From: Variovorax sp. J2L1-78
GTDB taxonomy: Bacteria > Pseudomonadota > Gammaproteobacteria > Burkholderiales > Burkholderiaceae_C
NCBI RefSeq assembly: GCF_030317205.1
Contig: NZ_JASZYB010000003.1
Location: 372,001-436,000 of the forward strand
Direction of reading: 5' to 3'
Length of the DNA stretch: 64,000 nucleotides
In this document: piece by piece, positions 17,961-26,182 of the stretch
How positions within the stretch are numbered: position 1 is the first letter of the stretch
Layout: every line of letters starts with the position of its first letter
Made by a program: the position numbers and the translations under genes
Notes under the pieces: model-generated
The model's database searches: none
What the model was told of the DNA's origin: nothing
The model's input: only the letters and a program-made list of their open reading frames with translations

Positions 17961-18157
17961 GGTTCTCGCGTGAGGCCGTTAAATACTAATTCGCAGGTGG
18001 CATAAAGCAAGTCCCAGAAGCGACGCCCAGACGCTTCCTACCGGCCGGTAGGAATTCGTCTTTTTCAGCACGCCAAACCGAAAACGCTGCTGGCAAGCTA
18101 TTTTATGAGTTAAAGATAACGTGGTTTTAATTGCTTTAAAACGTAACGCTTCTGTGT

Positions 18158-18448
18158 ATGCAGAAGCAGGGAATACAGCGCGGGCGGCCGACCGGCGCGA
18201 CGACATTCGAGGCAGGCCCGGCACGGGCCTTTGGTGATGCGGTGCGCGCCATGCGTACCGAGGATGGCGTTGCCCAGGAAACCCTGGCGCACCGGGCCGG
18301 CATCGAGCGTTCGCACATGGGCAAGATCGAGCGCGGCGAGCACATGCCGACCTTGGCGATGATCCTGAAGATCGCGCGAGCGCTCGAACGCAGCGCTGGC
18401 GAATTGATGCTGGAGACCGAAGCACGTCTGCCCAAGAAAGAGGGTTAG
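18158..18448 (+). CDS. XRE-family helix-turn-helix regulator
   Basis: 96 residues with a single Cro/CI-type HTH, FGDAVRAMRTEDGVAQETLA then HRAGIERSHMGKIERGEHMP. It is divergent from the first DUF2958 gene, with an AT-rich region (18085-18157) between them. That strand arrangement is normal for the small XRE regulator of Tn4371-like backbones, which probably controls the leftward operon. The gene is convergent with the second DUF2958 gene. Confidence 0.88.
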   Translation: MQKQGIQRGRPTGATTFEAGPARAFGDAVRAMRTEDGVAQETLAHRAGIERSHMGKIERGEHMPTLAMILKIARALERSAGELMLETEARLPKKEG

Positions 18449-18455
18449 GACGAGA

Positions 18456-18483
18456 TTGGCCGCCGACCGTCGCCGGCGGCCAA
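18456..18483. terminator. hairpin between convergent genes
   Basis: A perfect 10-bp stem, TTGGCCGCCG / CGGCGGCCAA, with an 8-base loop lies between the XRE stop (18448) and the DUF2958 copy 2 stop (18494). It is symmetrical, so it could serve both strands. No long U-run follows. Confidence 0.6.
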
Positions 18484-18493
18484 TGAACCGCGG

Positions 18494-18841
18494 CTAGACC
18501 ACGATGCGCCCGGCGACACGCGCCTCTCGCGCATACGCGCTCAAGCGTTTCTGTGCCTCGAAATGCAGGTCCTGTTCAACGGGCAGGCCCAACCGGCCGC
18601 GCACGGTGGTGACCTCTGCAAGACTCACCCACCCCAGTTCGGGAAACCCCAGTCCGAGGTCGCAAAGCCCGAACGCATGGTCGTGGTCGTCCGGGTCGAT
18701 CTCGGTCAGCAGCCAGGTCGCCCCGGCGTCCGGGGTAAACAGCTTGACCACCGGGGCGGGATCGAAGTTTTCCTGTTCGAGGGACTGCCGGCCGTTGGCC
18801 AGCAGCAGCGCGCGTTGTTCATCGGTAATGAGCTTAGTCAT
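18494..18841 (-). CDS. DUF2958 domain-containing protein (copy 2)
   Basis: 115 residues, starting at ATG 18841 (MTKLITDEQRALLLANGR). The core is PVVKLFTPDAGATWLLTEID then HAFGLCDLGLGFPELGWVSL. It is a diverged paralogue of the protein ending at 17619. Function is unknown. It is preceded by a long non-coding leader (18842-19170) that is repeated upstream of radC. Confidence 0.87.
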   Translation of the reverse strand: MTKLITDEQRALLLANGRQSLEQENFDPAPVVKLFTPDAGATWLLTEIDPDDHDHAFGLCDLGLGFPELGWVSLAEVTTVRGRLGLPVEQDLHFEAQKRLSAYAREARVAGRIVV

Positions 18842-18865
18842 GGTCTTCTCCTTGGAAGGATTCAG

Positions 18866-19040
18866 GGCGGGATTGCCCGAGACCGGAAGCAGCACGGCGC
18901 AGCGCAGCCGTCAGGGTTCGACAGACGGCCGCAAGGCCGCCAGCGTGCACAGCACGCGCAGACCTTGACGGTGAGAACGGCGTGATACGGTGCAGGGAAC
19001 AGCAAGCCAGCCCTCCCCTCGCCCCTGCTCCTGCAAACGC
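18866..19040 (-). repeat. leader repeat copy A, upstream of DUF2958 copy 2
   Basis: A non-coding stretch sharing long near-identical blocks with 24899-25060. These include GCGGGATTGCCCGAGACCGG, AGCACGGCGCAGCGCAG, GTCAGGGTTCGA, GACGGCCGC, GCGCAGACCTTGACG, GAGAACGGCGTG and GGGAACAGCAAGCCAGCCC, in the same order and orientation. In both places it lies directly upstream of a minus-strand ICE gene, as a 5' leader would. It is a candidate structured regulatory RNA. The published 'radC RNA motif' occupies this kind of position, but I could not test the match. Confidence 0.7.
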
Positions 19041-19415
19041 AGTGCGCAGCGCCGACAGGCGCGAAGGCGTCAGCGATGAAAGCCCGAAGGGGCGAGACGC
19101 CACCGGCGGCTCGATGCGCAGCACGACAGCGCGGCCGGCATCGCCGGAGACGCACAAGAACGCTTGGGCTGGATGACGGATATGTGGAGAGTCGTAGAGC
19201 CAGCGATCCGGCATTCAACAAACCCTCTGAAGCGCAAAGCCGCCTTCACGAATCGCCGTTGACCCGTGGAACCGCAAAACCAGGAAAGCGGATCGGCGAG
19301 TAGACGCAGATACGGGTTTACTCATTTGGGAACATCCGCAAAGCCGCTAGGCAGGTGCCTGCCTGCGCAGATCTGCTGTCGCTCAACAGCAGCACCGAGC
19401 GAATACGATGTCTGC

Positions 19416-20084
19416 ATGGAAGCTGCTCAACAAGGAACCTCGGACGATCCCCTGGAAATCATGCTCCGTCGTTCCGACGAGCTGCACGAAGCCCTGCTGC
19501 ACCTGCTCGACGGCGCCGATTTCGATCCCTCTCCTCGTGGCGAGGCTGCCTTCGGCATGTGCTCCGTGGCGCTCGAGCATGGGCTCAGCCTGCGCGCCTT
19601 GATGGCGATGGGATTGGCCACGTCGGCAGTCGGCCTGATGCGGCTTCAGTTCGAGGCCTTGACCCGCGCCATGTGGCTGCAATATGCAGCCAGCGATCTG
19701 GCCATCGAGAAGCTCAGCGCACCGCTGACCCTGCAGAGCGAGCAGGCCGCGAAGAATCTCCCCTCGGCCAGCGAGATGATCGAGCAGATCGGCAAGCGCG
19801 TCGGACCCAACGTGCCCGCGGCCGCGCACCAGATGCTGGCGCACTTCAAGGACGTGTCCTGGCACGCCATGAACTCTTTCGTGCATGGCGGCATCCACCC
19901 GCTGCGCCGACAGTCCGAGGGCTTCCCGGTACACTTGGCCCTGCAGATCCTGCGAAATTCCAATGGCCTGCTCACGATGACCGCCATGACCCTGGCGGTG
20001 CTGACGTGGGATGAAGCCGTCGCCAAGCCGATGAGCAAGATCCAGCCCGCGTTCGCCGACTGTCTGCCTGACTTGTTGAAGTAG
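19416..20084 (+). CDS. uncharacterised alpha-helical protein (DUF6988-like)
   Basis: 222 residues, mostly helical. Segments include IMLRRSDELHEALLHLLDGA, LMRLQFEALTRAMWLQYAAS, SASEMIEQIGKRVG and WHAMNSFVHGGIHPLRRQSE. The pattern resembles bacterial proteins of the DUF6988 type, sometimes found as ICE cargo, but I hold this loosely. The late His-containing SFVHGG is the most conserved-looking stretch. The start is ATG 19416, which gives the first residues that look coding. It is transcribed opposite to the backbone and ends at a strong hairpin. Confidence 0.65.
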   Translation: MEAAQQGTSDDPLEIMLRRSDELHEALLHLLDGADFDPSPRGEAAFGMCSVALEHGLSLRALMAMGLATSAVGLMRLQFEALTRAMWLQYAASDLAIEKLSAPLTLQSEQAAKNLPSASEMIEQIGKRVGPNVPAAAHQMLAHFKDVSWHAMNSFVHGGIHPLRRQSEGFPVHLALQILRNSNGLLTMTAMTLAVLTWDEAVAKPMSKIQPAFADCLPDLLK

Positions 20085-20101
20085 CGGCCTTGCAGGGAAC
20101 A

Positions 20102-20123
20102 GCGCCCCGCTAAAGCGGGGCGC
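20102..20123. terminator. strong symmetrical hairpin between convergent genes
   Basis: A perfect 10-bp stem, GCGCCCCGCT / AGCGGGGCGC, with an AA loop. It lies between the helical protein stop (20084) and the DUF736 stop (20136). It is very stable and could end transcription from both sides, although the U-tract is weak. Confidence 0.65.
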
Positions 20124-20135
20124 CGAGGGCGACGC

Positions 20136-20441
20136 TCAGTCGCCCTTGCTGCGCGACCAGATCAGGTTGTGCGCACCGTCCTCGCCTTCGACCAGGCGGG
20201 CGTAGATCGTTGCCGGGAACGACGGATCATCGAGGGTCACCGAGAGGTAGGGGCGTTCGGCCCGGCTGAGCTTCTTCCACGCCGCGCCGATCTCGAAGTT
20301 GCCGGCGACGATGCGGTAGTCAGGAGCGTTCTCGCTCTCCTTGTCGTTGGGAACGATCTTGACCTTGACGTTGAGCGTCAGGGTGCGAACCGTGCCGGTG
20401 TAGCTGTCGTTCTGTGCGGTGAAGGTGCCGATGTTGGCCAT
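20136..20441 (-). CDS. DUF736 domain-containing protein
   Basis: 101 residues, the family norm. The N-terminal MANIGTFTAQNDSYTGTVRT and the C-terminal YLSVTLDDPSFPATIYARLV are diagnostic. It is a conserved small ICE protein of unknown function with a compact beta fold. The start codon is preceded by AAAAGGACTTCATC. In relatives it is one of the most strongly expressed backbone genes, but nothing here proves that. Confidence 0.92.
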   Translation of the reverse strand: MANIGTFTAQNDSYTGTVRTLTLNVKVKIVPNDKESENAPDYRIVAGNFEIGAAWKKLSRAERPYLSVTLDDPSFPATIYARLVEGEDGAHNLIWSRSKGD

Positions 20442-21032
20442 GATGAAGTCCTTTTGAAGTTGACCAGGTCGCGCCCATCGCGGCCTTGGCGTGATCCGAT
20501 GGGTGAGGGTCCGGGCGCGCCGCATCCCATAGCGAAGCGGAGGGGCCGCAACGCAGTGAAGGATCGGGAGGCCCGAGAAATTTGCCTCGCGAGGAAGACC
20601 GCAGGTCGGGGAAATTTGTCGGGCCGGACGGTTGCGGCGAACAAGCCCGAGGCGGCGCGAAACAAAGTGCAGCGCCTCCGTGCCCTCGCCAGGATTCACG
20701 ACAAATACAAGGCCGCTGTGGGTGTGATCCTGTCGCGAAAGGACGCATGGCCCCAGCACCGTCTCCGCCGCAACAGTGTTTCCGGCACGACCCCCGAAGC
20801 GATCCCAGTCCATGTCAGCCGCGCAACGAAAAGGAGGAACGATCCCACCGCATCCGCGCTGCCAGTAGATCCGGCATTTGTGGCGCGGAAGGAGCTGCGC
20901 ATCGGAACGCTCTCTGTGAGCCACCGTCGTCTGGCGGACTGTTAGCCCGCTTCCTTCAGGACGGCTCGCACGACATTCGAGCGCAGCAAGTTGCGTCGTG
21001 TCCGCGCTCCACCACTGGCGGGGCGCGCATTT
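20442..21032. other. 591-bp region without a supported gene
   Basis: Frames open on both strands but show shadow-like Pro/Arg-rich composition. A GAAATTTG octamer occurs twice (about 20577 and 20621), flanking the short palindrome CCTCGCGAGG, and might be a protein-binding site in the leader of DUF736. Nothing else is seen. Confidence 0.35.
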
Positions 21033-21482
21033 CTAGGTTCCAGGGCATTGGAGTGCCAAAACCTTTGTCGCGATGCGCGACTCCATCTGTGCCCGCTGGA
21101 CAGCCACCAGCGTGACAGTGGCTTCGCAGACGACCTCGTGCGCATCGTGGGCCTGAACGCGGAATGTCGCGCTCCGGTCCCCCAGCCGTTCAAGCCATCC
21201 GCGCAGTCGCAGCGGCGACCCTGGCGGAATTGGTCCTCGATGCTCGATACGGATCGAACGGCCGACCACCACTTCAATTGCGACATCGACGTGCTGCTGC
21301 ATCTCACGAATGCAAATGGATTCGACCACCGCAACCAGGTACCCGGTGGCAAGACATTCGATCAGTCGCTCTGCATACCCGCTTCCGTGCGGAAGCCGCG
21401 AGAAAAGCGACTTCGCAGTCTGGTCGGCCGGCACGGTGTATGACTCTTCAAAGAATATCTCGCTGACGCCTTGGTGGTTCAT
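21033..21482 (-). CDS. hotdog-fold thioesterase (fluoroacetyl-CoA thioesterase-like)
   Basis: 149 residues from ATG 21482. The pattern matches the FlK-like thioesterase superfamily: EESYTVPADQTAKSLF, AERLIECLATGYLVAVVES with a likely catalytic Glu, VGRSIRIEHRGPIPPGSPLR with a His, and a C-terminal EVVCEATVTLVAVQRAQME. Such enzymes hydrolyse small acyl-CoA thioesters. It lies inside the ICE backbone between DUF736 and ParB, where thioesterase-like genes do occur in relatives. The physiological substrate is unknown. A longer upstream frame exists but is not hotdog-like. Confidence 0.75.
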   Translation of the reverse strand: MNHQGVSEIFFEESYTVPADQTAKSLFSRLPHGSGYAERLIECLATGYLVAVVESICIREMQQHVDVAIEVVVGRSIRIEHRGPIPPGSPLRLRGWLERLGDRSATFRVQAHDAHEVVCEATVTLVAVQRAQMESRIATKVLALQCPGT

Positions 21483-21725
21483 GGGGTATCCGGGTGGGGT
21501 TGTCGAAGGCTCGATCAGCGCGCTGGATTGCAGGCGATCGGTGCTGTTCGATGCTCCTGTGACCAGCAGGCATCCCCAACCCACCGCAGCGAGCGCTGGC
21601 GTAGGGTGGCACGCAGGGAGCGTTGGGCTTGTGCGTTCCGGAAGTTAAAACGCGCGCGGCAAACCTGCCGCGCGCGTCGCGCCGATTTCTCGATCCCCGG
21701 CCTCGCGGCCGGGGATTCATGAGGA

Positions 21726-23732
21726 TCACACCGTTGCGTGCGCGTCCTCTTGGGCTTCGGCATCAGCCTGCCCCTCAGCAAGCGGTTCAGCGCCTGCAAC
21801 GTCAACTGCCACTGCCTCCTGGGCGCGGAACATCGCGGGCAGCCAGCCTGTACCCGCCGCCAGCCGCTCGGCCTCGCTGGCGATCTGCGCCTTCTTGAGT
21901 TTGCCGAGCCGGTTCACCTCACCGCACGCGAAGGTGTGCACCCCTTCCAGTGCCTTGGCCTTGGAAACGTGATCGAAGTAGCCCGCTGCGGTCGGTGTCC
22001 ACCACGCGTGCATGTCCAGCCCCACGGCCTGCGCCAGCGCAGCAGCCGGGGCCTCGTCCTCACGCGAGGCGATGGCCGTTACCGTAAAGCCCACGCACAC
22101 CGCCAGCAACGACAGCTGTTCCTGTTGTGGCATTGCCAGCAACTCAGCGAACAGCGCATTCGGGTCGTGGGGCAGGCGTTCAGCCCAAGCCTCTCGCACC
22201 TGCCGCATCCCCACAGCAGCCGGTGCCTCGGCCACGTCTGGGGCGTACTGCTCCAGCCTGTCTTGCGGATTGGCGGTGATGTTGATGGGCGAACCGTAGT
22301 GCGCGTCATGAATGACGCGCAATGCAAGCCGATGCACCACGGCGACCAAGGCCACCTGCGGGTGCCGAGCAACTTCCGCCTGAAGGGCGGCGGTTCGATG
22401 GGCACTCAGACGCTTGACCAGCCTCTCAGAAATGGTTAGTTTGGCTTCCTGCTGTTCGCCGCCCCCTTTGGTTTCGTCATCCGGACTGTGCCCATCACGC
22501 TCCTGCTGCCGCAGCGTCTTGGCCTGCTCTTCGCGCAGCAGCCCACGATGCACGATCACACCGCCCATGTGGTCGAGCGACACCACAGCCCCCGCCGCCG
22601 CCATCGTGCGTGGCGGATAGACCACCAGCGTGCGTTCGATGGCTTCGAGTTCGTTGCCCAGACCGTCCATCTCGTCCTGCGCAGCCTGCGCCTGCTCGTC
22701 CGTCATGTCCTCGTTCTCGTCGTCGAGGCGGTCTTGCAGCTTACGTTGCAGCGCTTCGAGCTTGGCGATGCGCTTGGTCTCGGCCTTGCTCGGCTCGCGC
22801 CGCTTGCTGCGCATGCGCTGGAACTGGTGCAGGTCGGCGTAGGTGGCACGCGGGGCCACGTCCACCCAACCCCAGCCCTCTGCCTGTACCTGCTCGGCCA
22901 TCGGCGCGAGCCGGTCTTTCGCCAACGACTCAAGCAGGGCCGCGTCCGTGAGAAAGATGCCGTTCTGTTCATCCGCGAACAAGTCACGCCGCACAGCGCC
23001 GCCAGCCTGCTCGTAGACCGGAACCCCTACGAACTTCGCCAGCGCATCGCGGTTCGCATCGATTTCCTCGTGCGTGAGGTGATCGCGCAGCGCCTCCGGA
23101 CTGCGCTGCCACTGCGGGGACGCATAGAACGCCGCTTCCTGTGCCGCATGGTCGTCGGTGATGGCAAGCGCCATCAGCTGCTCCAGCGTCACTGCATCAA
23201 TCCGGTAGTCGGCCAGCAGGCGCGGCGAGACGTTGGCGAGCTTCAACCGCCGCTGCACAACCAACGGGGTCACGCCGAAGTCGGCGGCAATGTCCTCGAT
23301 GGGCCGTCCCTCGGCCACCAGATCGGCGAAAGCCTCGAACTGGTCGGCCGGGTGCATGGCCTCGCGCTGCACGTTCTCGGTCAGGCTTACCGTGCGCGCC
23401 GCCGCATCAGACCCCAGCAGGCAGGCCACCTCGAAGTCCTTGGCGAGCTTGCGCCGCTTGACCAGCAGCTTGAGCGCGGCGAGGCGACGGCGACCGGCCA
23501 CAACCTCGTAGTGCTCGCCATCAGCGGCCAGCACCACATTGAGGTTTTGCAGCAAGCCCACACGGGCGATGCTCGCGGCCAGTTCGGGAATCGACGTGCC
23601 GCCGCTCTTGCGCACGTTGCGGCTGGAAGGCCGCAGCTTGGACAGCGGAATCAGCAGCAGTTCCTGCGCAGCCGTGACGGCTGCGACAGCAGCGGCGACG
23701 GCAGTGGTTTCGTGAAGGGTAGCGGTGTTCAT
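21726..23732 (-). CDS. parB: ParB/RepB/Spo0J family partition protein
   Basis: A large 668-residue ICE-type ParB. The N-terminal ParB/Srx domain has LIPLSKLRPSSRNVRKSGG, VVAGRRRLAALKLL (box II) and LTENVQREAMHPADQFEAF. It is followed by the HTH of KorB/ParB type (IEDIAADFGVTPLVVQRRLK). The long C-terminal half has a coiled-coil-rich Lys/Glu/Gln segment (residues ~300-360) and a poorly characterised tail. It probably serves maintenance or regulation of the excised element. The start ATG lies at the end of a long structured leader. Confidence 0.9.
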   Translation of the reverse strand: MNTATLHETTAVAAAVAAVTAAQELLLIPLSKLRPSSRNVRKSGGTSIPELAASIARVGLLQNLNVVLAADGEHYEVVAGRRRLAALKLLVKRRKLAKDFEVACLLGSDAAARTVSLTENVQREAMHPADQFEAFADLVAEGRPIEDIAADFGVTPLVVQRRLKLANVSPRLLADYRIDAVTLEQLMALAITDDHAAQEAAFYASPQWQRSPEALRDHLTHEEIDANRDALAKFVGVPVYEQAGGAVRRDLFADEQNGIFLTDAALLESLAKDRLAPMAEQVQAEGWGWVDVAPRATYADLHQFQRMRSKRREPSKAETKRIAKLEALQRKLQDRLDDENEDMTDEQAQAAQDEMDGLGNELEAIERTLVVYPPRTMAAAGAVVSLDHMGGVIVHRGLLREEQAKTLRQQERDGHSPDDETKGGGEQQEAKLTISERLVKRLSAHRTAALQAEVARHPQVALVAVVHRLALRVIHDAHYGSPINITANPQDRLEQYAPDVAEAPAAVGMRQVREAWAERLPHDPNALFAELLAMPQQEQLSLLAVCVGFTVTAIASREDEAPAAALAQAVGLDMHAWWTPTAAGYFDHVSKAKALEGVHTFACGEVNRLGKLKKAQIASEAERLAAGTGWLPAMFRAQEAVAVDVAGAEPLAEGQADAEAQEDAHATV

Positions 23733-23970
23733 ATTTGAAAACTCCTGTCCCGTGTCGGGACCTTGAAAATGAAGAAAAAAAAAGCGGAAGGGGGTTCAAG
23801 ATGTCGGTGTCTGCATGCGCGGCTCTCCTGTGGTTCCCCACCCCAGCCGGATTCCAAGATTCGGAGCCCGGTGTTGGCTTCGGTGGGTTCGGCGCAGTGA
23901 CCTGGGCTGGTCGCCGTTGCCGCCGTCTTTCCTGAGTTCATCGCCCGCGAAAAACCGGGCCGGCGGGGAC

Positions 23971-24051
23971 TGGCCGTCAAGGAAACAAGCGCAGGGTTGG
24001 GGCGGCCCGCAGCCGAAGGCGAGGACACGGCCCTGCGCGCCTTGACGGCCA
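23971..24051 (-). repeat. long interrupted inverted repeat in the parB leader
   Basis: A perfect 12-bp pair, TGGCCGTCAAGG (23971-23982) and CCTTGACGGCCA (24040-24051), encloses a second complementary pair, GCGCAGGG / CCCTGCGC. The result is a stem of about 20 bp with a small internal asymmetry and a ~34-base GC-rich loop. It lies 240-320 bases upstream of the parB start, on the transcript side. It could be an RNA leader structure or a protein-binding site. Confidence 0.6.
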
Positions 24052-24349
24052 GGCCTCGGTGGCTACGGTCGCGGGATCAGCGATGAGGGAAGGGAAAGAC
24101 GGATTCCCGGCCAACGGCCAGGGAAGCGACGGACCCACGGCCGCGCGGCGAGCGCCACCGCGTGTCGTGGGCACGCCTAGCTGGAGGTGAACAAGCGCGG
24201 AGCGCGCTTCGGCAATGTGCGCTGGCCGATCAGGCGCCGCCTGTTCGGCGGCATCGAGGGGCGCCAAGCTTGCGCGGCGGGGATTGGCTTTAGCCAGTCC
24301 CCTGGAGACCCCCGACCACGCGCGCAGCGCGCACGACAAAGAAAGAATC

Positions 24350-24369
24350 AAAGGGCCCGCAGGCCCTTT
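24350..24369 (-). terminator. intrinsic terminator of radC
   Basis: An 8-bp stem, AAAGGGCC / GGCCCTTT, with a CGCA loop lies 3 bases beyond the radC stop. On the minus strand the stem is followed by GATTCTTTCTTTGTC, a fair U-rich tract. It fits an intrinsic terminator for leftward transcription of radC. Confidence 0.7.
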
Positions 24370-24372
24370 GTG

Positions 24373-24882
24373 TCACAGCAACCCGCGCTCCGCAAAGCTC
24401 AGCACGTCGCGGCCCGCGACGATCAGGTGGTCCAGCACGCGCACGTCCACCAGCGCCAGCGCCGCTTTCAGCGTCTGCGTCAGGTGCTCATCGGCCCGCG
24501 AAGGCTCGGCGACCCGTGATGGATGGTTGTGCACCAGGACCAGCGCCGCCGCATTGCGCGCCAGCGACTCCTTGACCACCTCCCGCGGATAGACCGACGC
24601 CTGGCTCACCGTGCCGCGGAACAGTTCGACGTATTCGATCAGCCGGTTCTGCGCATCGAGCAGCAGCACCGCGAACACCTCATGCTCCAGCGCTCCGAGC
24701 TTGACGCACAGGAAGTCGCGCACCACCTGCGGCGACGACAGCACCTCGCGCCCCTGCAACTGCTGCCCCAGCAGCCGCTGCGCGGCCTGCAGCACCTCGC
24801 CGGTATCGGCCGGCCGGTAGTCGCCCGCGACATCGCGGACCAGAAGAACGGAAGAATCAAAAGAAAAGAGATCGTGTGCCAT
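24373..24882 (-). CDS. radC: RadC family JAB/MPN-domain protein
   Basis: 169 residues with the JAMM metal motif HNHPSRVAEPSRADE, normal for ICE-borne RadC-like proteins, which lack the HhH N-terminus of chromosomal RadC. KLGALEHEVFAVLLLDAQNR and LFRGTVSQASVYPREVVKES are conserved. Despite the name, a DNA-repair role is not established. A JAB-type isopeptidase or regulatory role is possible. The start is ATG 24882 (MAHDLFSFDSS), preceded by the leader repeat B. Confidence 0.9.
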   Translation of the reverse strand: MAHDLFSFDSSVLLVRDVAGDYRPADTGEVLQAAQRLLGQQLQGREVLSSPQVVRDFLCVKLGALEHEVFAVLLLDAQNRLIEYVELFRGTVSQASVYPREVVKESLARNAAALVLVHNHPSRVAEPSRADEHLTQTLKAALALVDVRVLDHLIVAGRDVLSFAERGLL

Positions 24883-24898
24883 CGTCGGCTCCGTGAAT

Positions 24899-25060
24899 CG
24901 GGCGGGATTGCCCGAGACCGGCACCAGCACGGCGCAGCGCAGTGGTCAGGGTTCGAAGACGGCCGCCAGGACGCAAGCGCACAAGGTGCGCGCAGACCTT
25001 GACGACGAGAACGGCGTGCTACGGTGTAGGGAACAGCAAGCCAGCCCACCCCCTCACCCA
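24899..25060 (-). repeat. leader repeat copy B, upstream of radC
   Basis: Matches 18866-19040 block by block and in the same orientation relative to its gene. Shared blocks include GCGGGATTGCCCGAGACCGG, CAGCACGGCGCAGCGCAG, GCAGACCTTGACGA and AACAGCAAGCCAGCCCA. The similarity continues more weakly to about 25150. It occupies the 5' leader of radC. The same element upstream of two unrelated genes argues for shared regulation rather than gene duplication. Confidence 0.7.
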
Positions 25061-25284
25061 TCGGCAAGCGGAGCGCGCAGGCGGGAACGCAGAGACGGCC
25101 GGAGGCGTCAGGGATCAAAGCCGAATGGCCGCGACTCGGCACGAGGCGCGGGGCAACGCCCGCGAGCCCGGCGGCATCCAGTGCCGTGACGCCAAAATGG
25201 CGCCGCCGAGCAACCAGTTCCCGCCCACGCCGAAGCTGGATAAAACTACAGTAGTCCGTTACAATACATCACAGCGAGTTGCCA

Positions 25285-26148
25285 ATGGGAAAAGAAACAA
25301 GCATCGAGTGGACACACCACACCTTCAACCCCTGGTGGGGTTGCGTGCGCGTGTCCGCTGCTTGCGACCATTGCTACGCGGAGACTTGGGCCAAACGCTT
25401 GGGCGAGGATGTCTGGGGTGCGAAGTCCGAGCGCCGGTTCTTTGGCGACGCCCATTGGAAAGAACCACTGAAATGGGATCGCGAAGCCAGGGCTCAAAAC
25501 GTCCGGCGACGCGTGTTCTGCGCGTCCATGGCGGATGTCTTCGAGAACCGCAAAGATCTGATCCCGCACCGGCTGCGTCTCCTCGAACTCATCGATGCAA
25601 CACCGCATCTGGATTGGTTGCTGCTCACGAAGCGAATCCATCTGGTTCGCAAGCAATTGCCGAAGGGCTACCAACTGCCGTCAAACGTTTGGCTCGGCGC
25701 AACCGTAGAGAACCAGGCTGCCGCCGGCAAGCGCTTGAAGTACCTTATGGAATTCACGACGCCATCGGTTCGCTTCCTCTCTTGCGAACCATTGCTCGGC
25801 CCCCTGGATCTGCGAGAGTGGCTTCAAATCGGCGCCACAGGAACGCGAGTGGACTGGGTCATCGCCGGCGGCGAGTCCGGTCCAGGTTCACGGCCTATGG
25901 AACCCCAGTGGCCTGAGGACCTACGCAAACAATGCAACTCAGCCGGCGTAGCATTTCACTTCAAACAATGGGGCCACTGGGCCCCCATTGAACAAGCCGC
26001 AAATGCTTTGACGGCGCGCACCGCGATCCATATCGTTCGGCGCGATGGCTCGGAGGTCAAGCTGGCTGCAGTCGGAAAAGGGAAAGCCGGACGCTCGCTG
26101 GGTGGTCGCCACTGGGACCAATTTCCAAGTCCAGGCAGGCCGGTTTAG
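25285..26148 (+). CDS. DUF5131 (phage Gp37/Gp68, three-Cys-motif) family protein
   Basis: 287 residues. The N-terminal three-cysteine motif is WWGCVRVSAACDHCYAETWA (C-x6-C-x2-C) after EWTHHTFNP, followed by CASMADVFENRKDL, LLLTKRI, LGATVENQAAA, FLSCEPLLGPLDL, WVIAGGESGPGSRPM and FHFKQWG. The cysteine pattern resembles an Fe-S or radical-SAM-like site. The family is found in phages and islands next to TcmP, as here. Function is unknown, with nucleic-acid modification a common guess. A -10-like TACAAT lies 20 bases before the start. A TTG 6 bases earlier is an alternative start. Confidence 0.9.
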   Translation: MGKETSIEWTHHTFNPWWGCVRVSAACDHCYAETWAKRLGEDVWGAKSERRFFGDAHWKEPLKWDREARAQNVRRRVFCASMADVFENRKDLIPHRLRLLELIDATPHLDWLLLTKRIHLVRKQLPKGYQLPSNVWLGATVENQAAAGKRLKYLMEFTTPSVRFLSCEPLLGPLDLREWLQIGATGTRVDWVIAGGESGPGSRPMEPQWPEDLRKQCNSAGVAFHFKQWGHWAPIEQAANALTARTAIHIVRRDGSEVKLAAVGKGKAGRSLGGRHWDQFPSPGRPV

Positions 26149-26182
26149 CAACCACCGCCCAATACCGCAGAAAGGCTCGCTC

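Noticed and set aside
22488..23738. 416-codon open frame on the plus strand
   Set aside because: Antisense to the parB gene and without family features.
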